Source: an uncultured Pseudomonas sp.
Lineage (GTDB): Bacteria > Pseudomonadota > Gammaproteobacteria > Pseudomonadales > Pseudomonadaceae
Direction: 5' to 3'
Assembly: GCF_943846705.1 (NCBI RefSeq)
Contig: NZ_OX044366.1
Coordinates: forward strand, 3,038,001-3,102,000
Length of the DNA stretch: 64,000 nucleotides
Shown: positions 17,813-27,085 of the stretch, one piece after another
Layout of the letters: each line of letters opens with the position of its first letter
Numbering within the stretch: the stretch's first letter is position 1
Notes under the pieces: model-generated
The model's input: only the letters and a program-made list of their open reading frames with translations
Told to the model about the DNA's origin: nothing
Database searches by the model: none
Position numbers and translations under genes: made by a program

Positions 17813-18586
17813 ATGCAAAGCTTGATTGATGAGGTGCAACAGCACGTCCTGCGTATACAGGTTCGCCTGTTTGCTTGCCGTGCAAGGCTGCTGGCGGGCA
17901 CCGACGATGAGGCCTTGCATGATCTGCGCATCGCCTTGCGCAAACTGCGCAGTTTGCTGCGGCCTCTAATGGCGCTGAACGCCTGCGCCGACCTGCAACA
18001 GCGGGCGGCTGAGGTGGGCCGAGTAAGCGGGCCGCTGCGTGACCTTGAAGTGCTGCACCGCTATCTCCAGCAGCAAGGTTTGTATGCGGCGGCGCAATCA
18101 CGCCAGCCACTGCTGCAGCAGGGCTATGCCGAGCTGTTGGACAGCGCACTGCTGGCGCAGCTGCTCAGCGCTCTGGATGGCTGGCCGCCGCAGTGGCGAG
18201 AAGCGGCCGGCGGCGAACAACTGCGTGGCTTGCACCGGCTAATCAGGCAGCGCTTGGGTAAAGACCGCAAGCGTCTGCTGCAGGCGCTGCTTGATCCTGC
18301 CCATGATCGTCATCGTCTGCGTTTATTGGTTAAGCGTTTGCGCTATGCGACTGAGGCGTACCCCGCGCTGAGCGAGTTGTCCGGGCGCACACGGCTGCGG
18401 CTCAAGCAGGCGCAATCGGCACTAGGTGATTGGCACGACCATTGGCAGTGGCTGCTGCGGGCCGAGACAGAGGCTGACCTACAGCCGTGCGTGCCGGCCT
18501 GGCGGGCAGCCATGCAGCGTGCTGAGCAAGCGGCTGATCGGGCCTTGGATAAATTAGTCAGGGACATCACCCGCCATAAGGACTGA
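17813..18586 (+). CDS. CHAD domain protein
   Basis: 257-residue all-helical CHAD protein. The two characteristic basic patches are visible: HDLRIALRKLRSLLRP in the N-terminal half and RLRLLVKRLRYATEAYP in the second half. CHAD domains bind inorganic polyphosphate through conserved His, Arg and Lys residues. GGAGTGAG precedes the start. A polyphosphate-using enzyme gene lies about 8.5 kb downstream but is not linked in an operon. Confidence 0.85.
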   Translation: MQSLIDEVQQHVLRIQVRLFACRARLLAGTDDEALHDLRIALRKLRSLLRPLMALNACADLQQRAAEVGRVSGPLRDLEVLHRYLQQQGLYAAAQSRQPLLQQGYAELLDSALLAQLLSALDGWPPQWREAAGGEQLRGLHRLIRQRLGKDRKRLLQALLDPAHDRHRLRLLVKRLRYATEAYPALSELSGRTRLRLKQAQSALGDWHDHWQWLLRAETEADLQPCVPAWRAAMQRAEQAADRALDKLVRDITRHKD

Positions 18587-18684
18587 TCGGTGCTTATACC
18601 TTCGGCTTATTTGGCTGAAATGCCGTGCCAATCGGTGCTGCCTTTGCCCTAAGATCACCCGCATGTTTAGTTCTTGAGGTGGTT

Positions 18685-19482
18685 ATGGGCTTTTCCGAGT
18701 TACTCCAGGCAGTGCGTAACAACCCGCAAGCGGTGCAAATTCCGGCGCAATGGGCGCAAGGCCGGGCCAGCTTCGGAGGACTGGTGGCGGCGCTGGTGTA
18801 CGACGCCATGCGTGCTCAGGTGCCCGCCGGGCGGCCGGCGCGCTCGCTGGCGATTACCTTTGTCGGCCCAGCTGCGCCGGATGTGCCGATCAGCTTTGCA
18901 GTGGAAGTGCTGCGTGAAGGCAAGGCCGTCAGCCAGGTGCTGGGCCGTGCGATGCAGAATGGCCAGGTAGTGACCATCGTGCAGGGCAGCTTCGGTGCCG
19001 GGCGTGAGTCACGCATCGCGGTCCAGGCTGAAGCCGCGCCGCAGGCCAAACCGGTCGATGAGTGCCAAGAGCTGCCCTATATCCCGGGCGTCACCCCGGA
19101 ATTTACCCGCTACCTGGCCATGCGCTGGGCGTTTGGCGGCATGCCGTTTAGCGGCAATCCAGCGCGGGAGATGGGCGGTTGGGTGCGCCTACGTGAGCAA
19201 AGTAGCAGCGAGCCAGTCACTGAGGCCCACCTGCTGGCCTTGGTCGATGCCTGGCCACCGGCCGTGCTGTCGCACTTGAGTGCGCCGGCACCGGGCAGCT
19301 CGTTGACCTGGACCATTGAGTTTGTCCAGCCCATGAGCGAGTTGAATACCCAAGACTGGTGCCTGTACCGCGCGCAGATCGAACATGCCCGCGATGGTTA
19401 CGGACACATCGCCGCCGCGCTGTGGTCGCCGGCCGGTGAGTTACTGGCGATCAGCCGGCAGACCGTGGCGGTGTTTGGCTGA
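18685..19482 (+). CDS. TesB-like acyl-CoA thioesterase family protein
   Basis: 265-residue double-hot-dog protein. The first half has the QWAQGRASFGGLVAALVYDAM segment, in which GRxxFGG aligns with the TesB substrate-entry loop; the second has LALVDAWPPAVLSHL, matching the TesB active-site Asp helix. GAGGTGG lies before ATG 18685; an in-frame upstream extension of 20 residues is not family-like. Probably hydrolyses medium- or long-chain acyl-CoA; substrate inferred from family only. Confidence 0.82.
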   Translation: MGFSELLQAVRNNPQAVQIPAQWAQGRASFGGLVAALVYDAMRAQVPAGRPARSLAITFVGPAAPDVPISFAVEVLREGKAVSQVLGRAMQNGQVVTIVQGSFGAGRESRIAVQAEAAPQAKPVDECQELPYIPGVTPEFTRYLAMRWAFGGMPFSGNPAREMGGWVRLREQSSSEPVTEAHLLALVDAWPPAVLSHLSAPAPGSSLTWTIEFVQPMSELNTQDWCLYRAQIEHARDGYGHIAAALWSPAGELLAISRQTVAVFG

Positions 19483-19500
19483 ACCTGGCGGTTTGGCGTG

Positions 19501-20967
19501 TTACAGCTTGAGTTGGCGAATGGCTGTGTTCAGTTCACCCGCCAGGTCGGCCAGGTCGCTACTGGTCAGCGCCGATTGCCCGGTCTGCGTGACGGTCTGC
19601 TCGGTGACGGCATGAATGCGCATCACCGCGCGGTTCATCTCTTCGGCGACCTGGCTCTGTTGCGCGGCGGCCACGGCGATCTGCGTATTGCTTGCGCGCA
19701 TGTGCGCCACTGACTCGGTGATGGCGGCTAGGGCCTGGCCGGCTGCGTCGGCCTGTTTGACGCATTCATCGGCCTTGATTGAGCTGTCCTGCATATAGTC
19801 CACTGCATCGCGGGTGCCGCTTTGCAGGGTGTTGATCATCTGCGTGATGACACTGGTGGAGCCTTGCACGCGTTTGGCCAGGTTGCGCACTTCATCGGCG
19901 ACCACGGCAAAGCCGCGGCCCATCTCTCCGGCGCGGGCCGCTTCGATTGCCGCATTCAGGGCGAGCAGGTTGGTCTGCTCGGCGATGCCGTGAATTTCCC
20001 CGACCACGCCACTGATCTTCTGGCTGTCGACGGCCAACTGTTCGATCATTTGCGCGGTCTGCTGCACGCCACTGGACAGCCCGGAAATCGACAGCGCCAC
20101 GCGATTGACTACCTGCTGGCCGCCACGGGTCAGTTGTTCGGCGTTTTTTGATTGGTCGCGGGTCGCGGCGGTGTGTTCGGCAATGTGCTGCACCGTGGCG
20201 GACATCTGATTAATGGCCGTGGCGGCTTGCTCGGTTTCGCTTTGTTGATCAAGCATGCCTTGGCGCACATCGCGCATATTGCCTGCCAGCTGTTCGGCGC
20301 CTTGATCAAGCTGCGCCGCCGCTTGCGCGACAATGCCCACCACCCGCTGGTAGCCGGCCTGCATGGCATTGAAGGCGGTGGCCATCTGGCCGACTTCGTC
20401 GCGGCATGCGAGTGGCACGCGGGTGCTCAGGTTGCCACTGCGTTCTACCTGCAGCATCACGTCTTTGAGGGTGTTGAGGTGGTTGAGGAGGAAGCGAATC
20501 AGCAACTGTGAGGCGGCCAACAGCAGCAACATCAACAGAGCAACCACCCCGGCATAGCTCGGCGCTCGGTCGATGAACACCTGGCTGAAGCTTGGTGCTG
20601 AGGCGGTGATGGCCAGACGCTGAGCGTTTGCACGGACAATGACTTCGGCGCCAATCAGCCCCGCGCTACCGTTTAACTCGACCCAGCCGTGCGCGTTGAG
20701 CAAGGCATTGCCCTGATTGTCCGGCAGGCGCGGAGCCTGCTCAGGAGCAAAGCTCAGTAGATGATTGGCTTTCGGCAGGGGCTGATCCTGCGGCCATTGG
20801 CTGAGCAGGCGCGCTTGCTGTTGCGCGGCCTGCTTGGCGGCGTGCTGATGCGTCTGTTGTTCCAGGTGCAGCGCATAGAGCACCAGCAGCAGGGTGGTGA
20901 AGAAGGCCACGGCATTCACGGCCCAGAACTTGTATTTCAGGGAAAGGTCGCTGATCCAATGGCCCAT
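19501..20967 (-). CDS. methyl-accepting chemotaxis protein
   Basis: 488-residue chemoreceptor. Membrane helix 1 at about 12-32, a short periplasmic sensor domain (about 33-150), helix 2 near 155-175, a HAMP segment (LNTLKDVMLQVERSGNLS...), and a cytoplasmic signalling domain with the hairpin tip EQTNLLALNAAIEAARAG. The ATG at 20967 is chosen because it starts just before helix 1; an in-frame extension of 30 residues to 21057 is polar and improbable. The ligand cannot be predicted. I recall a chemoreceptor (PA2867) at this place in P. aeruginosa. Confidence 0.9.
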   Translation of the reverse strand: MGHWISDLSLKYKFWAVNAVAFFTTLLLVLYALHLEQQTHQHAAKQAAQQQARLLSQWPQDQPLPKANHLLSFAPEQAPRLPDNQGNALLNAHGWVELNGSAGLIGAEVIVRANAQRLAITASAPSFSQVFIDRAPSYAGVVALLMLLLLAASQLLIRFLLNHLNTLKDVMLQVERSGNLSTRVPLACRDEVGQMATAFNAMQAGYQRVVGIVAQAAAQLDQGAEQLAGNMRDVRQGMLDQQSETEQAATAINQMSATVQHIAEHTAATRDQSKNAEQLTRGGQQVVNRVALSISGLSSGVQQTAQMIEQLAVDSQKISGVVGEIHGIAEQTNLLALNAAIEAARAGEMGRGFAVVADEVRNLAKRVQGSTSVITQMINTLQSGTRDAVDYMQDSSIKADECVKQADAAGQALAAITESVAHMRASNTQIAVAAAQQSQVAEEMNRAVMRIHAVTEQTVTQTGQSALTSSDLADLAGELNTAIRQLKL

Positions 20968-21084
20968 GCAGGTGTCTCTGTGTGGCGTGTCAATATTTGG
21001 CGAAGTGCCAGTATTGTCGGACAGCACCACGGCGGATCCATTGATCCTTATCAACAAGCCTGCATTGGCAGCGTGATTACGTGC

Positions 21085-21903
21085 TTACGTTGTTGCGACG
21101 CTGAACGCCGGCAGCTTGAAGAACTCCTGTGCACTGGCGTTACTGTGGGTGGCTAAGTCCTGTTCGGTTTCACCACGGTGCAGGGCCACTTCACGCAGCA
21201 CCTCGAAGAGGTAGGCCGGCTCGTTGCGCCCGCTTTTCGGTTTCGGCCGCAGGCTGCGCGGCAGCAAGAAGGGCGCGTCACTTTCCAGCATCAGGCGACC
21301 GCGGGGGATTTCCTTGACCAGTGGATGTAGATGGCTGCCGCGGCGTTCGTCGCAGATCCAGCCGGTGATGCCGATGTGCAGGTCCATATCCAGGTAGTTG
21401 AACAGCGCACGCTTTTCCCCGGTGAAACAGTGCACCACTGCCGCCGGCAGGTGGTCACGGAAATCACGCAGGATCGCCAGCAAGCGTGCATCGGCATCGC
21501 GCTCATGCAGGAAGACGGGCAGTTGCAGCTCTACGGCCAGGGCCAGCTGCTGTTCCAGCACCTTCTCTTGCTGCGGCCGGGGCGAGAAGTCGCGGTTAAA
21601 GTCCAGCCCGCATTCACCCACCGCACGTACCCGAGAATCGCCCAGCAGCGCCTTGAATTCGGCATAGCTGTCGTTATTCCAGCTGCTGGCATCGTGAGGA
21701 TGAATGCCGGCGGTACTGAACAAATGCTCGGCGCTGTCATCTAACTGCCGGCACAGTTCCAGCGCATGCTGGCTTTCACTGAGGCTGGTGCCAGTCAGCA
21801 GCATTTGCTGGATGCCCGCGGCATAGGCGCGTTCAAGCAGCGCTTCGCGTTGCCCGGCAAAGCTTGGGTGAGTCAGATTGACGCCAATGTCGATGAGTTG
21901 CAT
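21085..21903 (-). CDS. tatD: TatD family 3'-5' exonuclease/DNase
   Basis: Amidohydrolase-fold metal-dependent nuclease of 272 residues. It starts MQLIDIGVNLTHPSF, the TatD-specific opening, not the HCHL of YcfH/YjjV paralogs. It keeps STAGIHPHDAS, GECGLDFNRDFS, HCFTGEKR, GITGWICDERRG and ESDAPFLLPR, which carry the metal ligands. E. coli TatD is a 3'-5' exonuclease implicated in DNA repair after oxidative damage. No tatABC genes are adjacent. Confidence 0.92.
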   Translation of the reverse strand: MQLIDIGVNLTHPSFAGQREALLERAYAAGIQQMLLTGTSLSESQHALELCRQLDDSAEHLFSTAGIHPHDASSWNNDSYAEFKALLGDSRVRAVGECGLDFNRDFSPRPQQEKVLEQQLALAVELQLPVFLHERDADARLLAILRDFRDHLPAAVVHCFTGEKRALFNYLDMDLHIGITGWICDERRGSHLHPLVKEIPRGRLMLESDAPFLLPRSLRPKPKSGRNEPAYLFEVLREVALHRGETEQDLATHSNASAQEFFKLPAFSVATT

Positions 21904-22139
21904 GGTGCTACCTGCTAAATTGAATGGGCAGCATAACAGAGCTTTTTGAATAGATTAAAAGCTAACAAATACAGTCACTTAAAGCCTATATATGAAGTTA
22001 TGTGTGATTGCTGGCTGGCGTCTGGCTGCGGGCTGTGCGAATCTCCGCGCCCCGCGCGAGCCGTCAGTTGCCGTGTGCGCAGCCCTTTTCAGATGAGCTG
22101 CCGCATGGCCTTGACGGCCGTCTTTGTTCTGGAGCCTTG

Positions 22140-23525
22140 ATGTTGCGAGTGCTGCTCACCTGCTGCCTATTGCTGCTGTCCTGTACAGCGGTGGCGCGCG
22201 TGGCTGGGCCGCTGCAGGTCGAGCAACCTAAAGCGGCCCGTGACCTGGCGAGCATTCGCAGCAGCGGCGAGTTGCGTGTGCTGGTCAATCAGAGCCGCAA
22301 CAGTTCAGGTGAGGTCAAGGGCCAGAGCATTGGCGTTGAGTACCAACGTATCCGCGCTTTTGAGCAGTACCTTAACCGCAACTCGCGCGATGGCCGCACC
22401 CTCAAATTGAAAGTCATTCTCCGTGCCAAGGATCAGTTGCTGGCCGCCTTGCAACGCGGCGAGGGCGATCTGGTCGCCCCCGGTGAACTGCTGCATATCC
22501 CGCGCGGCAGCAAACTCAGTGCCAGCGCTGCCATCCGTAGCAATGTGCCGTTGATCATCGTCGCCCGTCAGGGCAATCGGCGCTATCAGAGCCTCGAACA
22601 ACTCTCCGGGCGCAGCCTGGCCTTGCCGGCAGGCAGTGTGGCCGGGGACGCAATACGCGCCGTTAACCAGCGGCTGATCGCCAGCAAACGTTCACCGATC
22701 ATCGTCGAGTGGGTTGACCCGAGCCTGGCCATTGAGGATGTACTGGAAATGGTCCAGGCCGACATCTTTAGCGCCACCGCCGTCGAGCAGCCAATAGCCG
22801 AGCGCTGGGCCAAGGTGATGCCCAAGCTGCGGCTGGACCGCCATCTGCAACTGTCGAATGACGGTGACATGCGTTGGTATGTGCGTCGCGACACGCCGAT
22901 GCTCGGCGCGAGCATCGACCGTTTTCTCAAGGGCTATCGTGACCCGGCGGACCAGGATGCGGCGTTTCAGCGGGTTTACCGGCGGTTGTACAAGGTGTAT
23001 TACCCGCTGGGCCGCACCGAACGGCAGCGCCTGGAGAAGGTCCGGCCGGTGCTGCAGCGCTATGCCGCGCAACATGATTTCGACTGGCTGGCCTTGGCTG
23101 CTTTGGCCTTCAAGGAGTCCACCCTCAACCCGGCAGCACGCGGCGTAGGGGGTGCGACCGGGTTGATGCAGATTACTCCAGCGGCCGCGCGCGCGGTCGG
23201 TGTGAGTAACATCGGCGTGCTGGATAACAATGTCCAGGCCAGTGCCAAGTACCTGGCGATGATTCGCCGCAACTATTTCAACAGCCCGCAGCTTAATGAG
23301 CGTGAACGCATGGGCTTTATCCTGGCGGGCTACAACCTCGGCCCGCAACGGGTACAGAGCATGCGGGCGGAAGCACGCCTGCGAGGCTTGAATCCCAATC
23401 AGTGGTTCTTTCAGGTCGAGCGGGTGGCGATGGAGCAGATGGGCATGGGCGTCGTCAGCTATGTAAATAGCGTCAATAAGTACTACCTTGCATATGCACG
23501 TGAGCGCTATTTGCTAGAGCCATAG
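22140..23525 (+). CDS. MltF-type membrane-bound lytic murein transglycosylase
   Basis: 461-residue fusion of a periplasmic solute-binding-protein-3-like regulatory domain (about 35-265) and a C-terminal SLT lytic transglycosylase domain (about 290-450), the MltF architecture. The catalytic Glu is in ALAFKESTLNP, followed by GATGLMQITPAAA and the late AGYNLGPQRV motif. A signal peptide spans residues 1-21. GGAG lies before ATG 22140; an in-frame upstream stretch of 44 residues is not signal-like and is rejected. Cleaves peptidoglycan glycan strands, forming 1,6-anhydroMurNAc ends. I recall an MltF paralog (PA2865) here in P. aeruginosa. Confidence 0.9.
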   Translation: MLRVLLTCCLLLLSCTAVARVAGPLQVEQPKAARDLASIRSSGELRVLVNQSRNSSGEVKGQSIGVEYQRIRAFEQYLNRNSRDGRTLKLKVILRAKDQLLAALQRGEGDLVAPGELLHIPRGSKLSASAAIRSNVPLIIVARQGNRRYQSLEQLSGRSLALPAGSVAGDAIRAVNQRLIASKRSPIIVEWVDPSLAIEDVLEMVQADIFSATAVEQPIAERWAKVMPKLRLDRHLQLSNDGDMRWYVRRDTPMLGASIDRFLKGYRDPADQDAAFQRVYRRLYKVYYPLGRTERQRLEKVRPVLQRYAAQHDFDWLALAALAFKESTLNPAARGVGGATGLMQITPAAARAVGVSNIGVLDNNVQASAKYLAMIRRNYFNSPQLNERERMGFILAGYNLGPQRVQSMRAEARLRGLNPNQWFFQVERVAMEQMGMGVVSYVNSVNKYYLAYARERYLLEP

Positions 23526-23648
23526 CGGCGACTAGTAGCGTTAACGTATTAGTTAATTCGATTGTTTTTAGCGACTTTATCGGCTTTAATTATCGGTATA
23601 CTTGTTTAATATGCGCCCCATCAACTCCCACAACAAGGACTACTGCTG

Positions 23649-24083
23649 ATGAACGCTCTGATCAAATCTGTTGTTGCTACTCAAGCAGGCTATGGCCTGA
23701 CCGTGCTGCGCATCATTGCCGGCGTAACCTTCGCTGCCCACGGTGCGCAGAAGCTATTTGGCTGGTTTGGTGGCTACGGCCTGGAAGGCGTTGGCCAATG
23801 GATGGAAAGCATCGGCCTGGCTCCAGGCTACCTATTGGCGCTGATGGCGGGCAGTGCTGAGTTCTTCGGCGGCCTGGCGCTGATCATCGGTCTGCTGGCA
23901 CGTCCGGCGGCTGCGGTGCTGGCAGTGACCATGGTGGTGGCGATTGTCACTGTGCACCTGGCCAACGGTTTCTTCATGAGCAACAACGGCTATGAGTTCG
24001 CCCTGGCACTGTTGGCGATCAGCGTAGCGGTTCTGATTGAAGGCGCGGGCAAGCTGTCGCTGGACAAGCGCATCGCGGGTTAA
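23649..24083 (+). CDS. DoxX family membrane protein
   Basis: 144-residue protein with four membrane helices and the DoxX signature AAHGAQKLFGWFGGYGLEG after helix 1. DoxX-like proteins are poorly characterised and have been linked to quinone-related redox or oxidative stress in some bacteria. AAGGAC precedes the ATG by about nine bases, and a plausible promoter (TTGTTT, 17 bases, TTTAAT) lies just upstream. It is monocistronic between mltF and a bidirectional terminator. Confidence 0.88.
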   Translation: MNALIKSVVATQAGYGLTVLRIIAGVTFAAHGAQKLFGWFGGYGLEGVGQWMESIGLAPGYLLALMAGSAEFFGGLALIIGLLARPAAAVLAVTMVVAIVTVHLANGFFMSNNGYEFALALLAISVAVLIEGAGKLSLDKRIAG

Positions 24084-24103
24084 GCGACTCGGCAGCACCC
24101 AGT

Positions 24104-24130
24104 AAAAAGCCCACTTCGTGTGGGCTTTTT
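24104..24130. terminator. bidirectional rho-independent terminator
   Basis: AAAAAGCCCAC (24104-24114), a five-base loop TTCGT, then GTGGGCTTTTT (24120-24130). The stem is perfect with a T-run on either strand, so it ends both the doxX-like gene (plus) and the lipase/foldase operon (minus). Confidence 0.92.
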
Positions 24131-24141
24131 ACGTTTCAGGG

Positions 24142-25182
24142 CTATGGCTTACTTGGCATGACCAGTTGCTCGGCGGCGTCCAGGCGCAGCTGTTCGCGCT
24201 CATCGAAGTTCTCCGCCGCCAATTGGGTAATGGCGGCGCGCTTGTCGCTGGCGCTCATGCCTTGGTTGCTTTCGATAGCAGCTTTGTCGATACGGTATTG
24301 GGCAATGCGTTTTTTCCAGGTTTGTCGTTGTTGATCGAGCACTTCAAGACGCTGAGTCGCTTCGGCGCCGACCAGTTGTTGACGCAGTTGGCGGATCTGC
24401 TCAGGTTTGCCTCCATTGGCCTGCAATTGCGCCGTTTGCTGACGCAGCTCGTTCTGCAGTTGCGGCAATACCGCGTCCTGCATTTCGGCGGGCAGGCTGT
24501 TGCGCAGTTGATCGACGGCGGCGGCTTTGCCGGCATCGCTCAACTGGCTGTCTTGCACAATAGCGAGCCGCTGCAGGGTGAACTGGTTATAGGCCGCTTC
24601 CCGGGCAAAGAACGCCTGCAGGGTTGGCGCATCGAAGAGGCGCGCACGCAAGGCCTGTACGGCTGCTTCGCGCTGGCGCAGGGCATCCAGGTTGGCCATT
24701 TGCGGCAGGTCGCGTTCAAGTAGTACCAGTTCGCGCTTGTAGTCGAGGTATTGGTTGAGCAGGGTCAGGGCCTGTTCTCGGGCGTTGGCCGGTAGCTGCT
24801 CGGTGATATAGGCGCGCAGTCGCTCGACACTGGTAGCCAGCGGCTCTTCACCCACTGCGGCGAGGAAGTAATCGAAGATTTGGCGGATGTCTTCGCTGAT
24901 CAGCAGGTTGCCATTGGCATCCAGGCGAAAGACCCCATCCACTGTGGTGCCGCGAAATGAGGCGGGCAACGTCTGCAATGCTGGCGCTGTATTTTTCGGG
25001 CTGCTGGGGCCTTGTGTGGCCGTCAGTGGGGGCGCGCTTTGTTCTCCCGGTGGCGGCGTCTTGCTGCCGAGCTGCGCTGGAATATCAACAGGCTGCAGGT
25101 ACAGCGCCAGAGCCAGGCATGCAGCGAATAATAGTGGGGGCAATAACAGGAGTTTTTTCACAGGCACTCTTAGGCAGGTCAT
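24142..25182 (-). CDS. lifO: lipase-specific foldase (lipase chaperone)
   Basis: 346-residue membrane-anchored steric chaperone that folds the lipase in the periplasm. One N-terminal membrane anchor (about 10-28), a Pro/Thr/Ser-rich linker (about 40-72), then the helical foldase domain with the diagnostic Rx1x2FDYxLAAxGE motif: RQIFDYFLAAVGE at residues 100-112. Start uncertain: ATG 25182 has no clear ribosome binding site, and GTG codons 5 and 7 codons in are alternatives. It follows lipA by 56 bases on the same strand, the standard lipase operon order. Confidence 0.92.
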   Translation of the reverse strand: MTCLRVPVKKLLLLPPLLFAACLALALYLQPVDIPAQLGSKTPPPGEQSAPPLTATQGPSSPKNTAPALQTLPASFRGTTVDGVFRLDANGNLLISEDIRQIFDYFLAAVGEEPLATSVERLRAYITEQLPANAREQALTLLNQYLDYKRELVLLERDLPQMANLDALRQREAAVQALRARLFDAPTLQAFFAREAAYNQFTLQRLAIVQDSQLSDAGKAAAVDQLRNSLPAEMQDAVLPQLQNELRQQTAQLQANGGKPEQIRQLRQQLVGAEATQRLEVLDQQRQTWKKRIAQYRIDKAAIESNQGMSASDKRAAITQLAAENFDEREQLRLDAAEQLVMPSKP

Positions 25183-25238
25183 TCAGGCGAGCGATGGAGG
25201 CGTAACGCCAGGGGCTGCATACAACCCCTGGCGAGTTT

Positions 25239-26183
25239 TTATAGACCGTCGTTTTTCAGGCGATTGGCGTGCTGGCGATAGACCGTTAACGGGTCGGTCT
25301 CGAACAGGCTGGTCAGCCCCATGGTCTGGTTGACCTCGTCGAGATGGTTCATCCGGTAGTTGTCGCGAATCACCTTGCCCATGTGCGAGCTGCAGCGGCC
25401 AACCAGGCCATCGTTGGCTTCACCCTTAAAGGTCAGCGAGGTTGCGCCCAGCAGCAGGTCACTTGGGTCGATGATGTTGGTGATCGGGCTGGTGCCACTC
25501 CAGGAGTAGTAGCGCACGCCGCCGACTTTATAGGCACCTTCACCGCAAGCCGTCGTAGGGATGCCCTGTGGGAACTTGGCGTTAAAACGCGCCGCGCCTT
25601 CGCTATTGAGTGATTCCAGAGAGCCCAGGGCGTTCTGCGGGCTGGTGCTGGAGCTGCCAGAAAGGAAGTTAATCAGAGTGCCGAGACCATTGGTGATGCC
25701 TGCTATCAGGGTTTCACCGGCTGAGCCTGGCGGTACTTGGCGAATAAAATCGGCGGTGGCCGAACCTTTATGTGGTGCCCCCACGCTGGTGGCCGATGCA
25801 ACTAGGTTGGGGCTCACAGCGGCGACGTAACGAATGGTTGGGCCGCCATGGCTATGGCCGATCAGGTTGACCTTGGGCTTGCCGCTGATGGCGACAATCT
25901 CTTCCACTTGGGCCAGCAGTTGTTCGCCTCTAGCCTCAGAGGTATCCAGTTGGCTGACTTCGGTGATGTACACGCTGGCGCCGTCGCGGCGCAGTGCAGC
26001 AGGAATGCCGTACCAATAGTCGACACCGAGAAGGCTGTCGAAACCGAGCATGCCGTGGGCTAATACGACTGGGTATTTGGTCTGGGTGTAGCCGGAGGAG
26101 CCGAACCAGGAAGCATGGGTGTTGCCGGAGGCCAGTAAGCCGGCGCCCAGGCAGAGGGCGAGCAGAGTTTTATTGTTGTTCAT
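25239..26183 (-). CDS. lipA: secreted triacylglycerol lipase, family I.1
   Basis: 314-residue secreted lipase with a Sec signal peptide (cleavage likely after THA, residue 24). Catalytic Ser111 sits in GHSHGG; the oxyanion region is VLAHGMLGFD; the catalytic Asp is expected in the IDPSD region and His in RMNHLDEVNQ. Two cysteines (TACGEG and GRCSSH) match the conserved disulfide of Pseudomonas lipases, and nearby acids match the Ca2+ site. Exported by Sec, folded by the foldase encoded downstream and then expected to leave through a type II system, which is not encoded in this window. Confidence 0.95.
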   Translation of the reverse strand: MNNNKTLLALCLGAGLLASGNTHASWFGSSGYTQTKYPVVLAHGMLGFDSLLGVDYWYGIPAALRRDGASVYITEVSQLDTSEARGEQLLAQVEEIVAISGKPKVNLIGHSHGGPTIRYVAAVSPNLVASATSVGAPHKGSATADFIRQVPPGSAGETLIAGITNGLGTLINFLSGSSSTSPQNALGSLESLNSEGAARFNAKFPQGIPTTACGEGAYKVGGVRYYSWSGTSPITNIIDPSDLLLGATSLTFKGEANDGLVGRCSSHMGKVIRDNYRMNHLDEVNQTMGLTSLFETDPLTVYRQHANRLKNDGL

Positions 26184-26274
26184 TGGTGCTCTCGCTAGGG
26201 TTAATCGGGCGGTTCAATGCATCGATGCAGTTAAAGCGCCCATCCTGTGGCGCATGCATCAGCACATGGTTAAA

Positions 26275-26290
26275 CGCACAAACTATGCCA
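26275..26290 (-). promoter_or_regulatory. candidate sigma-54 promoter of the lipase operon
   Basis: Read on the minus strand: TGGCATAGTTTGTGCG. The invariant GG and GC dinucleotides are present at exact sigma-54 spacing, with TGGCA at -24 and a weaker -12 (GTGC instead of TTGC). The transcription start would fall about 80 bases upstream of lipA. Lipase genes of P. aeruginosa and P. alcaligenes are reported to be RpoN-dependent, which supports the call. Confidence 0.55.
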
Positions 26291-26376
26291 GTAGGAGAGT
26301 GTCGACACGAATCGCTCTATCTAGGATGTTTTTCTCGAAATAGATGGATTTTCGCTGCGTATCGACTGGTTTTCTT

Positions 26377-26391
26377 GTTACGCAGAGTAAC
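26377..26391. promoter_or_regulatory. inverted repeat, candidate enhancer site upstream of lipA
   Basis: GTTAC-GCAGA-GTAAC, a perfect five-base inverted repeat with a five-base spacer, about 87 bases upstream of the candidate sigma-54 element. Position and symmetry fit an upstream activating sequence for an NtrC-type activator such as LipR or CbrB. A second short palindrome, TAACTGCAGTTA, is at 26447-26458. The 535-base interval between lipA and the next gene otherwise shows nothing I can assign. Confidence 0.45.
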
Positions 26392-26717
26392 GAAATGAGC
26401 GGCTTTAAGCCCGCAGTGACGTGCTGCCGGGAATATGCACGGCTGGTAACTGCAGTTAGGTGGGCTGGTTGTTGCACCACGCAAATGAGGTTGCAGGCGT
26501 GCTTGGCCTTGGCGCACGTATTGACAGCTTTGCGCGGCTTTCTCTAGGATGCCAGCCCATGCGCCGATTTAAACAGCTACTTGCGGGGCGCCGGGTTGCT
26601 TGCTCAATGCACAACCCTCAGAAGACCTCCATGGAGGCTTCGAAATACCGCTAAAGCGCTGGTTCGGTGTCGCCTCTCACCGCTGCCCAGCGGATCCAAT
26701 GAGGCGGAGACGCACCC

Positions 26718-27026
26718 ATGCAATGTCCCCAACCGCTTATTCGTCTGGTCCCGATCACCTCCGGGCTTAGCCAGCACAACCCGAAAATTCTCCTCGGCGG
26801 CAGTCACCAGCCGACCTTGCTGCGCTACCTCGATGGCTGGCCCAAGCGCTGGCCGGCGCCGCGCACCTTCCTGATCAACTTTGTCCACGATGGCGAGTCC
26901 CTGGCTCGATTTGGCAGTAATCACTTCGATATGGCAGTGATTCAAGCGCCTACATCTGCTCAGCTAGAAGAAACGGTACGGCAGCTGACGAGGGTGGCCA
27001 AGCAAGGCTTGATTACCCGGCGTTAG
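26718..27026 (+). CDS. conserved small protein of unknown function
   Basis: 102-residue protein, not recognised as a named family. GGCGGAGA lies upstream of ATG 26718. The composition is ordinary globular protein, with an amphipathic C-terminal helix (QLEETVRQLTRVAKQG) and no membrane segment or signal. It ends 59 bases before the pap gene on the same strand and may be cotranscribed. It is kept because it has good coding character and a ribosome binding site; function is unknown. Confidence 0.6.
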   Translation: MQCPQPLIRLVPITSGLSQHNPKILLGGSHQPTLLRYLDGWPKRWPAPRTFLINFVHDGESLARFGSNHFDMAVIQAPTSAQLEETVRQLTRVAKQGLITRR

Positions 27027-27085
27027 GTTTGCCTTAAGGCACTGTTTATCCGCTAGGCTCAAGTCATATCGTCATGGAGTGAGTC

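Noticed and set aside
26344..26717. Several short open frames between lipA and the 102-residue gene
   Set aside because: They overlap one another on both strands, lack ribosome binding sites and recognisable sequence, and cover the probable lipase control region.
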